64,000 nucleotides of DNA from Verrucomicrobiaceae bacterium UBA7681 (lineage in GTDB: Bacteria > Verrucomicrobiota > Verrucomicrobiia > Verrucomicrobiales > Verrucomicrobiaceae), in contig DLGZ01000054.1 in NCBI GenBank assembly GCA_002482965.1, positions 62,001-126,000 of the forward strand. The letters run 5' to 3'. Below the pieces are notes generated by a model, which was not told where the DNA came from, did not search any database, and saw nothing but the letters and a program-made list of their open reading frames with translations. The translations under genes were made by a program, and so were the position numbers. Shown one piece after another: positions 25,601 to 37,600 of the stretch (its first letter is position 1; each line of letters opens with the position of its first letter).

Positions 25601-28600
25601 CAGCGCACCGCTGTTGAAGCTGCCGGCGTTGACCGGCTTGCCCCAGCTATAACCAGCGATGTAGAGCTTGTTGTTGGATGGATTGAACTCGACGTCGCGT
25701 GTGTCCACCTCGCCTTTGCCGGCGCTGGAGAGGGTGGCAATGAGCTGTGGCAGACCTGGTGCGGCAGGCGAGCTGAGATCGAGGCTGAAGACTTCGCCAT
25801 CGGAGCGGTTGATGCCGTAGAGCGTGCTGCCTTCAATGTCGATGCCCGAGATCAGTGCGATGGACTGCCCGCCGGGCACCATGGCAATGAGCTGCGTGTC
25901 AGTGACGATGGTGTTGAGCAGTGCGCCGGTCGTCGTGCTGTAGCGGCGCACTTCGCGGATGTCGTTGGTCTGCACCACGAGGTAGAGATTGCCATCCGGG
26001 CCGAAGTTCATGTCTTCCACACCCTGCTGAGTGATGAAAGTATAGGGTGCTGAAGCGCCGATCGGCTTGCCCACCAGGTTTGGCTCTGAAGGGTCATTCG
26101 GATTTCTCTTCGGTCCGTGGAAGCGGACGATGCGACCGCCGTTCACATCAAAGACATAGAAGTTGCCGTCCGGACCGATGGCAAACTGCGTGACCAGGCT
26201 CATGCTGGTGACACTGTTGTCGAGCACCGTGCCGTAGTTGTAGCCATCAGGGCCTATCTTGCGCAGGTTGCTGGCGCCGTAGTGGGCCACATACCAGTTG
26301 CCGTCCGGGCCCAGCTCCATGCCATACGGCACGTCGCCGTAGTCCGCATTGCCCTGGCTGAGGCTGGTGCCAAAGGCGGGCACCAAAGAGCCGGAGTAGA
26401 GGCCCGTGGTGGAATTGAAAGACTGGATGCTATCCGCCTGAGTGGCGGAAACGTAGATGCTCGGCGTGAAATTGAGGAAGCCAAAGTCGATGGTGGTTTC
26501 ATTATAGGTGCCGCCGCCGGTGCCGGGCTCATCTGCGGCGGTGAGGGTGATCACGGGACTGTTCACCGCGCCACCGCTGAGCTGGAGACCGTTGTCATCG
26601 TTGTCGACGCCGTTGTCCACAAAGGTGGTGGCGCTGCTGGAGAGCGGCTGCGCTGTGGGCGCACGCGGGATGCGCAAATAGACTTTCAGTGGTGGCACCG
26701 AAGTGAAGAGGTAGGCCCCGCCATCGCTCGTGGTGGTGGTTCTCAGCAGCACATCATCTGTGCCGCCGATGCTGCCGTCTGAGCCTGTATTCCACAGTTC
26801 CACGGTGACGCCGTCGATGCCCGGCTCTCCGTTGTCACGGACGCCGTTGTCGTTGGTGTCCTGCCAGACGAGGTTGCCCACGTTCATGCCGCGGAAGAGG
26901 CCGAAGTCGATGGTGTTGTCCGTGTCTGCGTCGCCGTCATCCACAGTCGGTTCGCCACCGGTGGTGAGGGTGATGACTGGGGAGAAGACTGGAGTTCCGG
27001 GGCCGCCGGGCTGGGAGGCGGCGTTGTTGTCATTGTCCACGCCGTTGTCGAGATTCACTGGATTGCCACCGATGATGTTCAGCTCGGACGGCATCAGCAC
27101 GCGCATGAAATAGTAGCCGGGCTGGAGATTGATGAAAGTGTACACACCCTGCCCATTGGTCGTGGTGCTGGTATAGAGGAGATCGCTGTTCGGGCCGCTG
27201 CCGCCGATGGCGTGATCCGCGCCGGGATCCCAGAGTTCGACGGTGATGCCGCTGAGGCCGGGCTCACCCACATCACGCAGACCATTGAAGTTGCTGTCCT
27301 CAAACACGGTGTCACCGAGGCTGAGACCCTTCACCAGAAGCGAGTAGGACTGCGTGGCGGAGCAGTTGTAGGCATCCGTGCTGCGCACCGTGAAATTGGC
27401 GGTGCCATACACCTGGGCCGAGCCTGAAAGCAAGCCGCCGGAGGAGACAGTCATGCCCGCTGGAGGAGAGCCCGCGATCACCGTGTAGGTGTAGGGTCCG
27501 GTGCCGCCGCTGGAGCTGAGCTGCTGGCTGTAGGGGATGTTGTAGTAGGCGCTCGTCAGCGAGGTGGGCGTGATGCTCACGGAGGGGCAGTTGACGGCCA
27601 GCGTGTAGAGCTTTGAGGCGGAGCAGTTGAACGAATCCACCGTCTGCACGGTGAAGGAGGCCGTCGTCGCCTGGGTGGGCGTGCCGGAGATGAGGCCGCT
27701 GGCACTCATCGAAAGCCCGGCGGGAAGCGTGCCACTGGCGAGGCTCCAAGTGTAGGGAGCGCTGCCGCCTGAGACCGTCAGTGAGGCGGTGTAAGCCGTG
27801 CCCACGACGCCATTCGTCAGCGACGATGGAGAGATGGTCATGGTCGGGCAGACGATGGTGATGGTGTAAGGCTGCGTGCCCGGTGCACCGTTCACATCCA
27901 GCGCCTGAACCGTGAAGGAGTAGTCGCCGGGAGCCGCTGTCGTGGTGCCGGAAATGGCGCCTGAGGTGGAGATCGACAGGCCGGTGGGCATGGTGCCGGT
28001 CAGCTTGCTGAAAGTGTAGGGAGCTGTGCCGCCAGTGGCGGTGAGCTGCGTAAAGTAAGGCACCAGACGCGTGGCGTTCCCAAGAGTGGACGGCGTGATG
28101 AAGATCGGCGGGTAGTCCACCGTGAAGGTGTAGGACTTCGTGGAGAAGCAGCCGTCCGCGTCAGTGGCCTTCACCGTGAAGGTGAAGCTGCCGAGGGCGG
28201 TGGGTGTGCCGCTGAGCACGCCGCTGCTGCTCAGTGTCATACCAGTGGGCAGCACGCCCGCGGACAAGGTCCACGTGTAGGGGGAGGTGCCGCTGGCCGC
28301 AGCCAGTGTCTGAGTGTAAGCGGCATACTGCACACCGGATGGCAACGTTGCCGGAGTGATGGTGAGCGTCGGACAGGCGATGACGATCGACAGTGCCTTG
28401 GTGACGGAGCAGCTCACGGTGTCCGTGGCGCGCACGGTGAAATTGTAGGTGGCAGGTGCGGAGGTCGGAGTGCCGGAGATCAGACCGGCGGTGCTCATCG
28501 ACATACCGGCAGGCAGCGCTCCGGAGGAGATGGTCCAGTTGTAAGGTGAGGTGCCGCCGCTGGCGCTGAGCTGCTGGCTCGGATACGCCACGTTCTTCGT

Positions 28601-31600
28601 CGCGCTCGGGAAGGATGGAGCGGTGATGGTGAAGGAAGGGCAGTTCACCGTGATGGAATACACGCCGGATTTGGCGCAGCCGTTTGTATCCGTGGCAGTG
28701 ATCGTGATGTTGTAGCTGCCGGGTGCGCTGGAAGGCGTGCCGCTCAGCACTCCGCCGCTGCTCAAAGTCATGCCGGTGGGCATCGTGCCGGTGAAGCTCC
28801 AGATGTAGGGGCTGGTGCCGTTGCTGGCGGTCAGAGTCTGCGCGGAGTAGGCCGCATACTGCGTTGCAGCAGGCACGGTCGTCGGAGAGAGCGAGAGCGC
28901 CGGACAGGTGACCGTCCAGGTGAAGGAGGTGTCGAGAGAGCAGCCATTGGCATCCGTGGAGCGAATGACAAAGGAGTAGCTGCCCGGCGCACCTGTGATG
29001 GTGCCGGAAAGCAGACCGCTGCTGGAAAGTGTCGCGCCCGTGGGCAGCGTGCCAGAGGGCCGCGTGTAGGTGTAGGCCGAGGTGCCGCCCGTCGTGGTGA
29101 ACTGCTGGCTGAAGGCCGTGTTTTGCGCGACCGAAGAAAGCGAGGTCGGAGAGAGAGTCAGCGTCGGGCAGACCACGCCAATCGTCATTGCCTGCGTGGC
29201 GGAGCAGTTGGAGGCGTCCACCGCTTTCACCGTGAAGTTGTAGGTGCCGGTCGCTGCGGTCGGCGTGCCACTGAGGACACCTGCGCTGGAAAGAGTCAGC
29301 CCAGTCGGCAGTGCGCCACCGGAGATGCTCCACACATAAGGCGAGGTGCCGGATGCAGCGGTGAACGTGGCGGAGTAGGCCGAGCCCTTCAGCGCATTGG
29401 TGAGAGTCGCGGGAGTGATGGTGATGACCGGGCAGGAGCGCAGGCCGAAGTCGATGGTGTTTTCCGTGTTGGTCAGGCCGGTGCTGCCGGGCTCACCGCC
29501 AGGAGTCAGCGCGAACACCATGCTGTTGACCACGGAACCCGCGCCGCCTGGCTGCGAGCCGTTGCTGTCATTGTTCACGCCGTTGTCAGCGGTGACGACG
29601 GTGCTGCTGGCCAGCGAGTAGGCGGCAGGAGGTGTCAGGCGCACGTAGTAGTTGCCGCCAGTATAGACCTTGAAGCTGTAGGAGCCGCCGCTCAGGGTGG
29701 AGATCGTCTGCAGCACAGTGTCTGCATTCAGGCTGGTGCCGCCAACGGCATTGTCCGCGCCGGGGTTCATGAGATCCACCTGCACGCCGCTCACACCGGA
29801 TTCCGAGGTGTCCTTGAGGCCGTTGTTGTTGACGTCATTCCACACGAGGTCACCCACGGTGATGCCGGTGAAGAGGCCGATGTCAATGGTGTTGTTGCCA
29901 TTGGTGCCGTCGCCATCCACCGCAGTGGCGGGTTCCGTGCCCACCTGAAGATCGATCACCGGACTGTAAACAAACGTGCCCGGGCCGCCTGGCTGGCTGC
30001 CGTTGTTGTCATTGTCCACGTCGTTATCCAGCGCCACCACCACGCTGCTGACACCCGGCACGCTCACCGTCGGGGTGACACGCACGTAGTATTTGCCCGG
30101 CACGAGATTGGTGAAAGCATAGGCTCCAGTGCTGCTGGTGAGCACGCTGGCTCCGACCTGCGTGTCTGCATTCACCCCGCTGCCGCCGACGGCATTATCT
30201 GCCCCCGGGTTAAAGAGCTGCACTGTGGCCGAGCTGATGCCGAGCTCGCCGCTGTCGCGCAGACCGTTGCTGTTGACGTCATTCCACACCAGATTGCCCA
30301 CGCTGACCCATGGCGACACCGAGCAGGGCTCAGTGGCGATGGTGAACACGCCGGATGGATCGGTCGAGAAGGAAGCTTCGGTGACTCCTGAGGTGTAGCT
30401 GAACGCGGTGAGTGCGCCGTTGACGTCATAGGTCGGTGCGCTGGAGAGATCCACCATGTGGAGAACGATGCCGGTGCTGCCGCCGGTCTGGATGCCTTCC
30501 CACGTTGCGGAATTGACGCCCATCGCGCTCCAGTTCGTGGCGTTGTTCACGCGGCTGACATCGATCACGCATTGGAAGCGCACGTTGCTCCCGGTTTCAG
30601 TGACCTTGTTCAGCAGGATGTCTCCCGCCGTGCTGTTACCGGCCACGGTGCTCACCATCAGGTTCGCCGCGGTCTGCCAGCTCTGATAGCCGAGGGGGGC
30701 ATCATACTTGTAAATGGTCACGCTGGGGCTGGAACGCGTGATGCCGTCCACATAGACGATGGCATGATCCGCAGTCGCCGGATCTGCGCCCGTGCTGACG
30801 AGGAACCACAGCGCGTCCACCTTGGAGGCACCGATCTGATTGAACGTCATGTCGAGATTCAAACGGCTCAGCGAGGCATCATAGATCACGTCGGCGTTGC
30901 TCATCGTGGCCACACCGCCCTGGGTGTAGTTGAAATCATAAGCCTGCGCCGGCGTCCATTCTGTGGCTCCGCTGAGCACGCCGTCGGCGTTTGTGTCCAT
31001 GGCCAGGAAGTGATAGCAACCGGTGGCGCTCGGGCCGCTGGACTTGAAGCCGAAATCAATGGTCATGTTGCCATTGTTGTCATCGGAGTCGTCGATGGTG
31101 TTGAACGCGCCGCTTTCGCCGTTCGTGTTGATCGGCTCGCCGCTGTCACTCAGGGAGATCAGTGCGCTGCTGATGCCATTGACGGCAGGCTGCGCGTTGT
31201 CGATGCCGTCATCATTGCCCACGATGTTGTCATCGACGTCGTTGTCGGACGAGCTGGAGGGGAAGATGGAGATGGTGTTCACCAAGGCCTTGCCGGTGGC
31301 GAATTCGGAGGCGGGGATACGCACATAATAAGAGCCCGGCACCACGCTGGAGAACTGATACTGGCCGCGCTTGCTGGAGTTCGTGCTCGTTGTCGCGCTG
31401 GTCACAAAGGAACCCGCGCTGTTGAGCAGTTCCACGCGCACGCCGCCGACGCCTTCACCGGAATCATAGACACCGTTGTTGTTGGCATCCTTGTACACCA
31501 GATTGCCGATGCTGCAGAAGGTGGGGCGCAGACCGAAGTCGATGGTGTTGTCCATGTTGCTGCCGAATGGAGCCAGCAGGTTGCCCGGCTCTGTCAGCGC

Positions 31601-34600
31601 AGAGAGAGTGATCATCGGCGAATAGATCGGCGCTCCAGTGGAGGACTGCGTGATGCCGTTGCTGTCGTTGTCGATGCCGTTGTCCGCATTGCTGCTGGTG
31701 GTGCTGCGACGTGGGTGGGTGATCGGCGGTGTGAGCTTGACGTAATACTTGCCCGCGTTGAGTCCGCTGAAGCTGTAGAGTCCGTCGCTGCCGGTCGTGA
31801 AGGTCGTTCCGACTTTCACGTCATCACCATTGTTCACCGTGGAGTCGGTGGAGGTGTAGAGTTCCAGTTGAGCGCCTGCGACGCCGGTCTCACCCACATC
31901 GACGAGGCCGTTGTTGTTGTTGTCGGAGAAGACGAAGTTGCCCATGGTCATCGCGGCTCTGAAGCCGAAATCCACCGTCATGTCTTGATTGCCACCGCCG
32001 CTGGCGAGATTGCCGGGCTCTTTTCCGAGCGTCAGATTGATCACTGGGCTGGACACTGCGGTGCCCACACCACCGGACTGGATGCCGTTGCTGTCATTGT
32101 CCACACCGTTGTCCAAGTTCACGCCGGGAGAGGCCGTCGGCCACATCGGGTCAGGTGTTGGCAGACGCACGAAGTAATTGCCTGCTGTCAGGCCGCTGAA
32201 GAGGTAGTAGCCGTTTGCGTCGGTGGTGGTGGTGGAGAGGATGGTGTCATCCACCGTGTTGGGCAGCGAGTCAGCGCCAGGGCTGAGCAACTGCACGGTG
32301 AGGTTTTGCAGTCCGGGCTCACGTGGATTTTTGATGCCGTTGCCGTTGGTGTCCGCCCAGACGAAATCGCCAATGGCCAGCGACTGCGGATTGGTGGTGG
32401 CGTCTCCCTGGAGCAGGATGTTGTCGATATCGATGTATCCGGAGCCATCACCGCCCCAGAGATAGATTTCGATCATGAAGGACTTGCCTGCGAGCTGCGA
32501 ACCCGTGGGCACTGAGGTCGCGCCACCGATGGAAGTGGTCCATGCCAGGTTCATCGAGTACCAGGAAGCGGTGGATGAAAGCTGGAAGACATTGGTCGTC
32601 ACCGTGCGCATGGTCGCGCCTTCCATCCAGGAGAGGAAGACCTTCCCCTGCACCGGTGCGGTGCTGCCGACACGATAGACGTCAAAGAGAAGATTGCCAA
32701 TGTTGCCCGTGGCGGTCGGGTCCATGTCAAAGCGGATCCACAGGCTGTCCGGACGCTGCACGAGTGAGCTCGGCACGGCATTGTAGCCCGTGTCATAAGC
32801 GGCATCCCAGTCGCGCATGCGGCGTGAGAGCGCACCACTGCGAATCGGTCCGTTGTTCGTCGGTTCGCTGATGTCGGTGAGGCCGTTCATGTCGTCCTCG
32901 ATCTGAATCTTGGCGGCGTTCACCACGGCGGCGTTCTTGTAGCTCGGCGGTGCGGGCAGGCCGCCACTGGCGGAGTTCAGCTCGTATTCGAGCAGGTTGG
33001 TGAGTGAGGCAGGCACTGCACGCAGCGCAAAGTCCACGGTGTTGTCCGCATCGATGCCGCCCACGATATCGCCGGGTTCGCGGCCCACGGCGAGTGTGAC
33101 GATCGGGCTGGTGATGGCGGTGCCAACGCCGCCCGCCTGGACGCCGTTGTTGTCATTGTCCACGCCGTTGTCCAGCGCGACCTGAGGGCCGGAGGAGAGC
33201 GGGTAGGCTGTCGGTGGCGTGGCGATCTTGACGAAGTATTTTCCAGGAGCGAGTCCGGTAAAGGCATAAGCGCCGGAACCGTCCGTGGTCGTCGTGCCTT
33301 GAGACACATCATCGCCATTGCCGATCACCGAGTCCGTCGTGGAGAAGATCTGGAGCGAGACGCTGCCGATGCCCTGCTCTCCCACATCCCGCGTGCCGTT
33401 TTGATCCGTGTCCTGCCACACCAGATTGCCGAGGGAGAGGCCGTTGATGACGGCGATGTAGTCACGCGTGCCTGAGCAGGTCGCGCTGTCCAGACCGCGC
33501 ACGGTGAAGCTGTAGCTGCCCGCAGCCGTCGGCGTGCCGCTGATGACGCCGCTGCTGGTGTTCAGGGTCACGCCTGGTGGCAGACTGCCGGCGGTGACTG
33601 AATAGGTGTAAGGACTGATGCCGCCGCTGGCAGTGACCGTCTGGCTGTATGCGACACCGCGATAGCCCGAGCCCAGGCTAGTCGGGCTGAGGGCCAGCGT
33701 CGGACAGACCACCGTCATGGTGAGGGTCTTCGTGCCGGTGCAGGCATATGAGCCGCGTGCGGTCACACCGAAGCTGTAGCTGCCGGGCACTGTCGGCGTG
33801 CCGCTGATGATGCCAGTGGGGCTCAGTGCCAAGCCGGATGGCAAGGTGCTGCCTGACTGCAGACTCCAGGTGTAGGGAGCCGTCGCGCCGGAAGCTGTCA
33901 GCGTCGTCGAGTAGCTGGTGGCGACCGTGCCGTTTGGCACATTGCTCTGTGTGATGGTGACCGTAGGGCACTGCAACGTCAGCGTGTAGGCGAAGGTGCC
34001 GGGGCAGTTATTTTGATCCATCGCCTGGATGGTGAAGCTGAAGGTGCCGGCGGTGTCCGTGGGTGTGCCGCTGAGCAGACCTGCCGTGCTCAGAGTCATG
34101 CCCGTGGGCAGCGAGCCTGACTTGACCGTCCATGTCTTCGTGCCCACTCCGCCGCTGGAGCTGAACTGCTGTGAGTAGGCCGCACCCACCGTCGCGGTGG
34201 TCAGGGATGAAGGCGTGATGGTGATGGCGGCACAGTTCACGCCCAGCGCGAGAGCCTGCTGCACCACGCAGCCGTTGAGATCGCTGGCCTGCACGGTGAA
34301 ATTGAACGAGCCCACTGCCGACGTCGTGCCGCTGATCAGACCTGCGGAGGAGAAGGTGATGCCGGAAGGCAGCGCGCCGGAGGCCAGCGTCCAAGTGTAA
34401 GGCGAAGAGCCGCCGGTCGCGGTGAGCTGCTGGCTGTAGGCCACCGTCGTGGTAGCTTGTGGCAGTGTCGTCGGAGTGATGCTTATCAGCGGGCAGTCAA
34501 AGAGGATGGAGTAGTCACGGGTGCCGACGCAGGCGAACGAATCCGTGGTCTGCACGCGGAAGGTGTAGGTTCCAGGAACAGCGGTCGGTGTGCCGCTGAT

Positions 34601-37600
34601 GACGCCTGCGGTGCTGAGCGAAAGACCGGTGGGCAGCGCGCCGCTGACCACGGACCAGGTGTAAGGGGTGTTGCCATTGCTGGCGGTCAGGGTCTGGCTG
34701 TAGGCCTGATACTGGCGGCCATTTGGAAGAGTGGTCGGACTGATCGCGATGGCCGGGCAGTTCACACGCACCGTGTAGCTGCGAGTTCCGGAGCAGGTTG
34801 CGCTGTCCGTGCCCTTCACCACCACGGTGTAATCTCCCGGCGTGGCCGTAGGAGTGCCGCTCAGCAGACCGGCGCTGGAGAGGCTCATGCCTGATGGCAG
34901 TGCACCGCTTTGAATGCTGAAGGTGTAAGGAGAGCTGCCGCCCGTGCCATCCAGCAGTACGGCTGAGTAAGAGGCAAACTGCTGCGCGTTTGGCAGAGTG
35001 GAAGGTGTGAGTGAGATCGTCGGGCAGATGACTTTCACAGTCAGCGCCTTGGTGCTCACGCAGTTGTTGGCATCACGCGCACGCACCGTGAAGGAGTAGG
35101 TCGCAGGGGCGGAGCCCGGTGTGCCGCTGATGACGCCTGCGCTGCTCAGGCTCATGCCGGTGGGAAGGGCGCCGCTGGTGATGTCCCACTGATACGGAGC
35201 CGTGCCGCCCGTCGCAGCCATGTTCACTGCGGTGTAGGCCGAATACTGTGTGGCATCCGTGAAAGTGCCCGGCGAGATACTGAGGGTTGGGCAGCCGACC
35301 GTCAGCGAGTAGCTGCGCAGACCGATGCCGCTGAAGGAGTCCGTGGCGCGCACCGTGAAGGGATAGCTCGCAGGCACCGCCGTGGGGGTGCCGCTCAGCA
35401 CGCCGGTGGTGGTGTTCAGCGTCAGGCCTGTGGGCATGCCGTTGTTGCCAGTGTTCGTGATGTTGTAACGTGCCAGCGCTTCAACCGAGCTGAGCGCGCG
35501 GTTGTAGAGGACGGCTTCATCGAGCGCACCATTCCAGCTGGTGCTCGTCGTTGCGCTGCCGCCCATCACCAGCGGCTGCGTCGAGTGGCTGATCGCGGTG
35601 GTGAAGGCCTTCGAGGCGATCTGCACGCCGTTGACATAGAGGCGGATGTTGGTGAGGTCATAGGTGGCCACCACATGGTTCCAGCTGCCCACGGTCACCG
35701 GCGCATCGACAAATTCGGAGGTGGAGGCCACTGAGCTAGGGCCGTTGATCCAGAAGCGCACGGTGCTGGTGCCGCTGCGCTGGATCAATCCGTAACCATT
35801 GGTCGGAGCGGTCGCACTCGATGTCTTCTCGATGATGACCTGATCCGCCGCCGGCGTCGCGCTGGCCGGACGCACCCAGGCTTCGAGACTGATCTGTGCG
35901 GGACGCATGACCGACTGATCCACCACCTGCACATAATCATTCACTCCGTCAAAGCTGAAGGCGCTGCCGACGAGACCGGTGGTGAAGGCCACGCCATTCA
36001 AGAGAGCGCCGTTATTGCCAGCGACGACTTCGGCGGCGCCGTTTTCACCCGGCCACCAAGCGGCGGCTCCGGTCAGGGCGGAAGGTCCGTAGCTCCAGGC
36101 GTAAGGTGAGGTGCCGCCCGAGGCTGCGAGATTTTGCGTGTAGGCTGCATACTGCGTCGCGGCGGGCAGCGTGGCCGGAGTGACGGTCACGATCGCGTTG
36201 CTCAGCGTCAGTGTGTAGTTTTGAGTTCCCGAGCAGCCGATGCTGTCGGTGCTGCGAACGGTGAAGTTATAGCTGCCGGGTGCAGCGGACGCACCGGGCG
36301 TGCCGCTGATGACGCCAGCGCTGTTCATTGTCATGCCATTTGGCAGAGCACCGCTGGCGATGGCATACACATAGCCGCCCGAGCCACCGCTGGAGGTGAG
36401 CGTGAGAGGATTGTAGGCCACATACTGCGTGGCCACCGCCACGGTGCCGGGATTGATGGTGATGGTGGGACAGCCACGGAAGCCGAAGTCGATGGTGTTT
36501 TCGGTGTTGGAATTGCCCGAACTTCCCGGCTCGCCGCCTGCTGTGAGAGTGATGACCGGGCTGATCACAGCCGTGCCGATGCCGCCGGTCTGGATGCCGT
36601 TGCTGTCATTGTCACGTCCGTCATCCGAGGTGTCCACCACACCGGAGGCCAGCGGATAAGCCGACGGTGGTGTGGGAATGCGCACGCGGTAGTTCGCAGG
36701 CAGATAAACCGTGAAGCCATACACACCCGAGCTGTTCGTGGTGGTGCTGGCGATGACCGTGTTCACTGTGCCATCGAGAAGTTCCACCGTCACTCCGGAG
36801 CCCACGCCGTTTTCGGTCGCGCTGCTGTAGACACCGTCATTATTGGCGTCGATGAAGAGCTGGTTGCCGAGCTGGATGCCGGAGAACAAACCGAAGTCGA
36901 TGCTGAGTTCGGTGTCAGGATTGGTGTCGCCATCGTTAATCGGCTCTGTGCCGCTGGCCAGCGTGATGACCGGGCTGTAGATGTAGGTGCCCGGGCCGCC
37001 GGGCTGGCTGCCGTTGTTGTCATTGTTCACGCCGTTGTCCAGCACGACAACGTTGCCTCCGGTCGAGGGAATGTTCGCGGGAGGCGTGACGCGCACGACG
37101 TATTTGCCGTCGGCCAGACCGGTGAAATTGTAGGCACCGGCGGAGTTGGTGGTCGTGGTGGCGATCCAAAGATCATCTGCATCTCCGGCGATGTCGTTGA
37201 TGCTGCGGTAGAGGTCCACTGCGACGCTGCTGATGCCGATCTCGCTGTTCGCACCGGTGTCGCGCACGCCGTTGTTGTTCGCATCGTTCCACACGAGATT
37301 GCCGAGGGTCAGCGTGGCGGTGGTGTTGACCTGGCAGAGATAAACAAGATCGGCCGCGATTGCATTGGTGCTGCTGCCGCCGGAGAGTGCGATGCTCGCG
37401 GTGTCGATCTGCGACTGTGAAGCGCCATTGGACACACGGAAGTGGTAGGTGAACTGACGCCACAGCGGCTGCGTGCTGTTGGCGGTGGCTTCCGTCCAGT
37501 TGTTGTAATCGGAAGCACCAAAGGCCGAGTACGAAACTGTGCCGCCGTTGTAACCGCAGCACTGGCTCACTCCCGGAGCCGTGGCGCTCATTTCACCCTG

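Noticed and set aside
23822..26053. 743-codon plus-strand frame inside the giant gene
   Set aside because: Arises because the repeated Asp/Asn/Gly codons of SdrD-B units read as Ile/Val/His codons on the other strand; no start context, no domain.
30458..32515. 685-codon plus-strand frame inside the giant gene
   Set aside because: Same mirror effect of repeat codons; no recognisable protein features.
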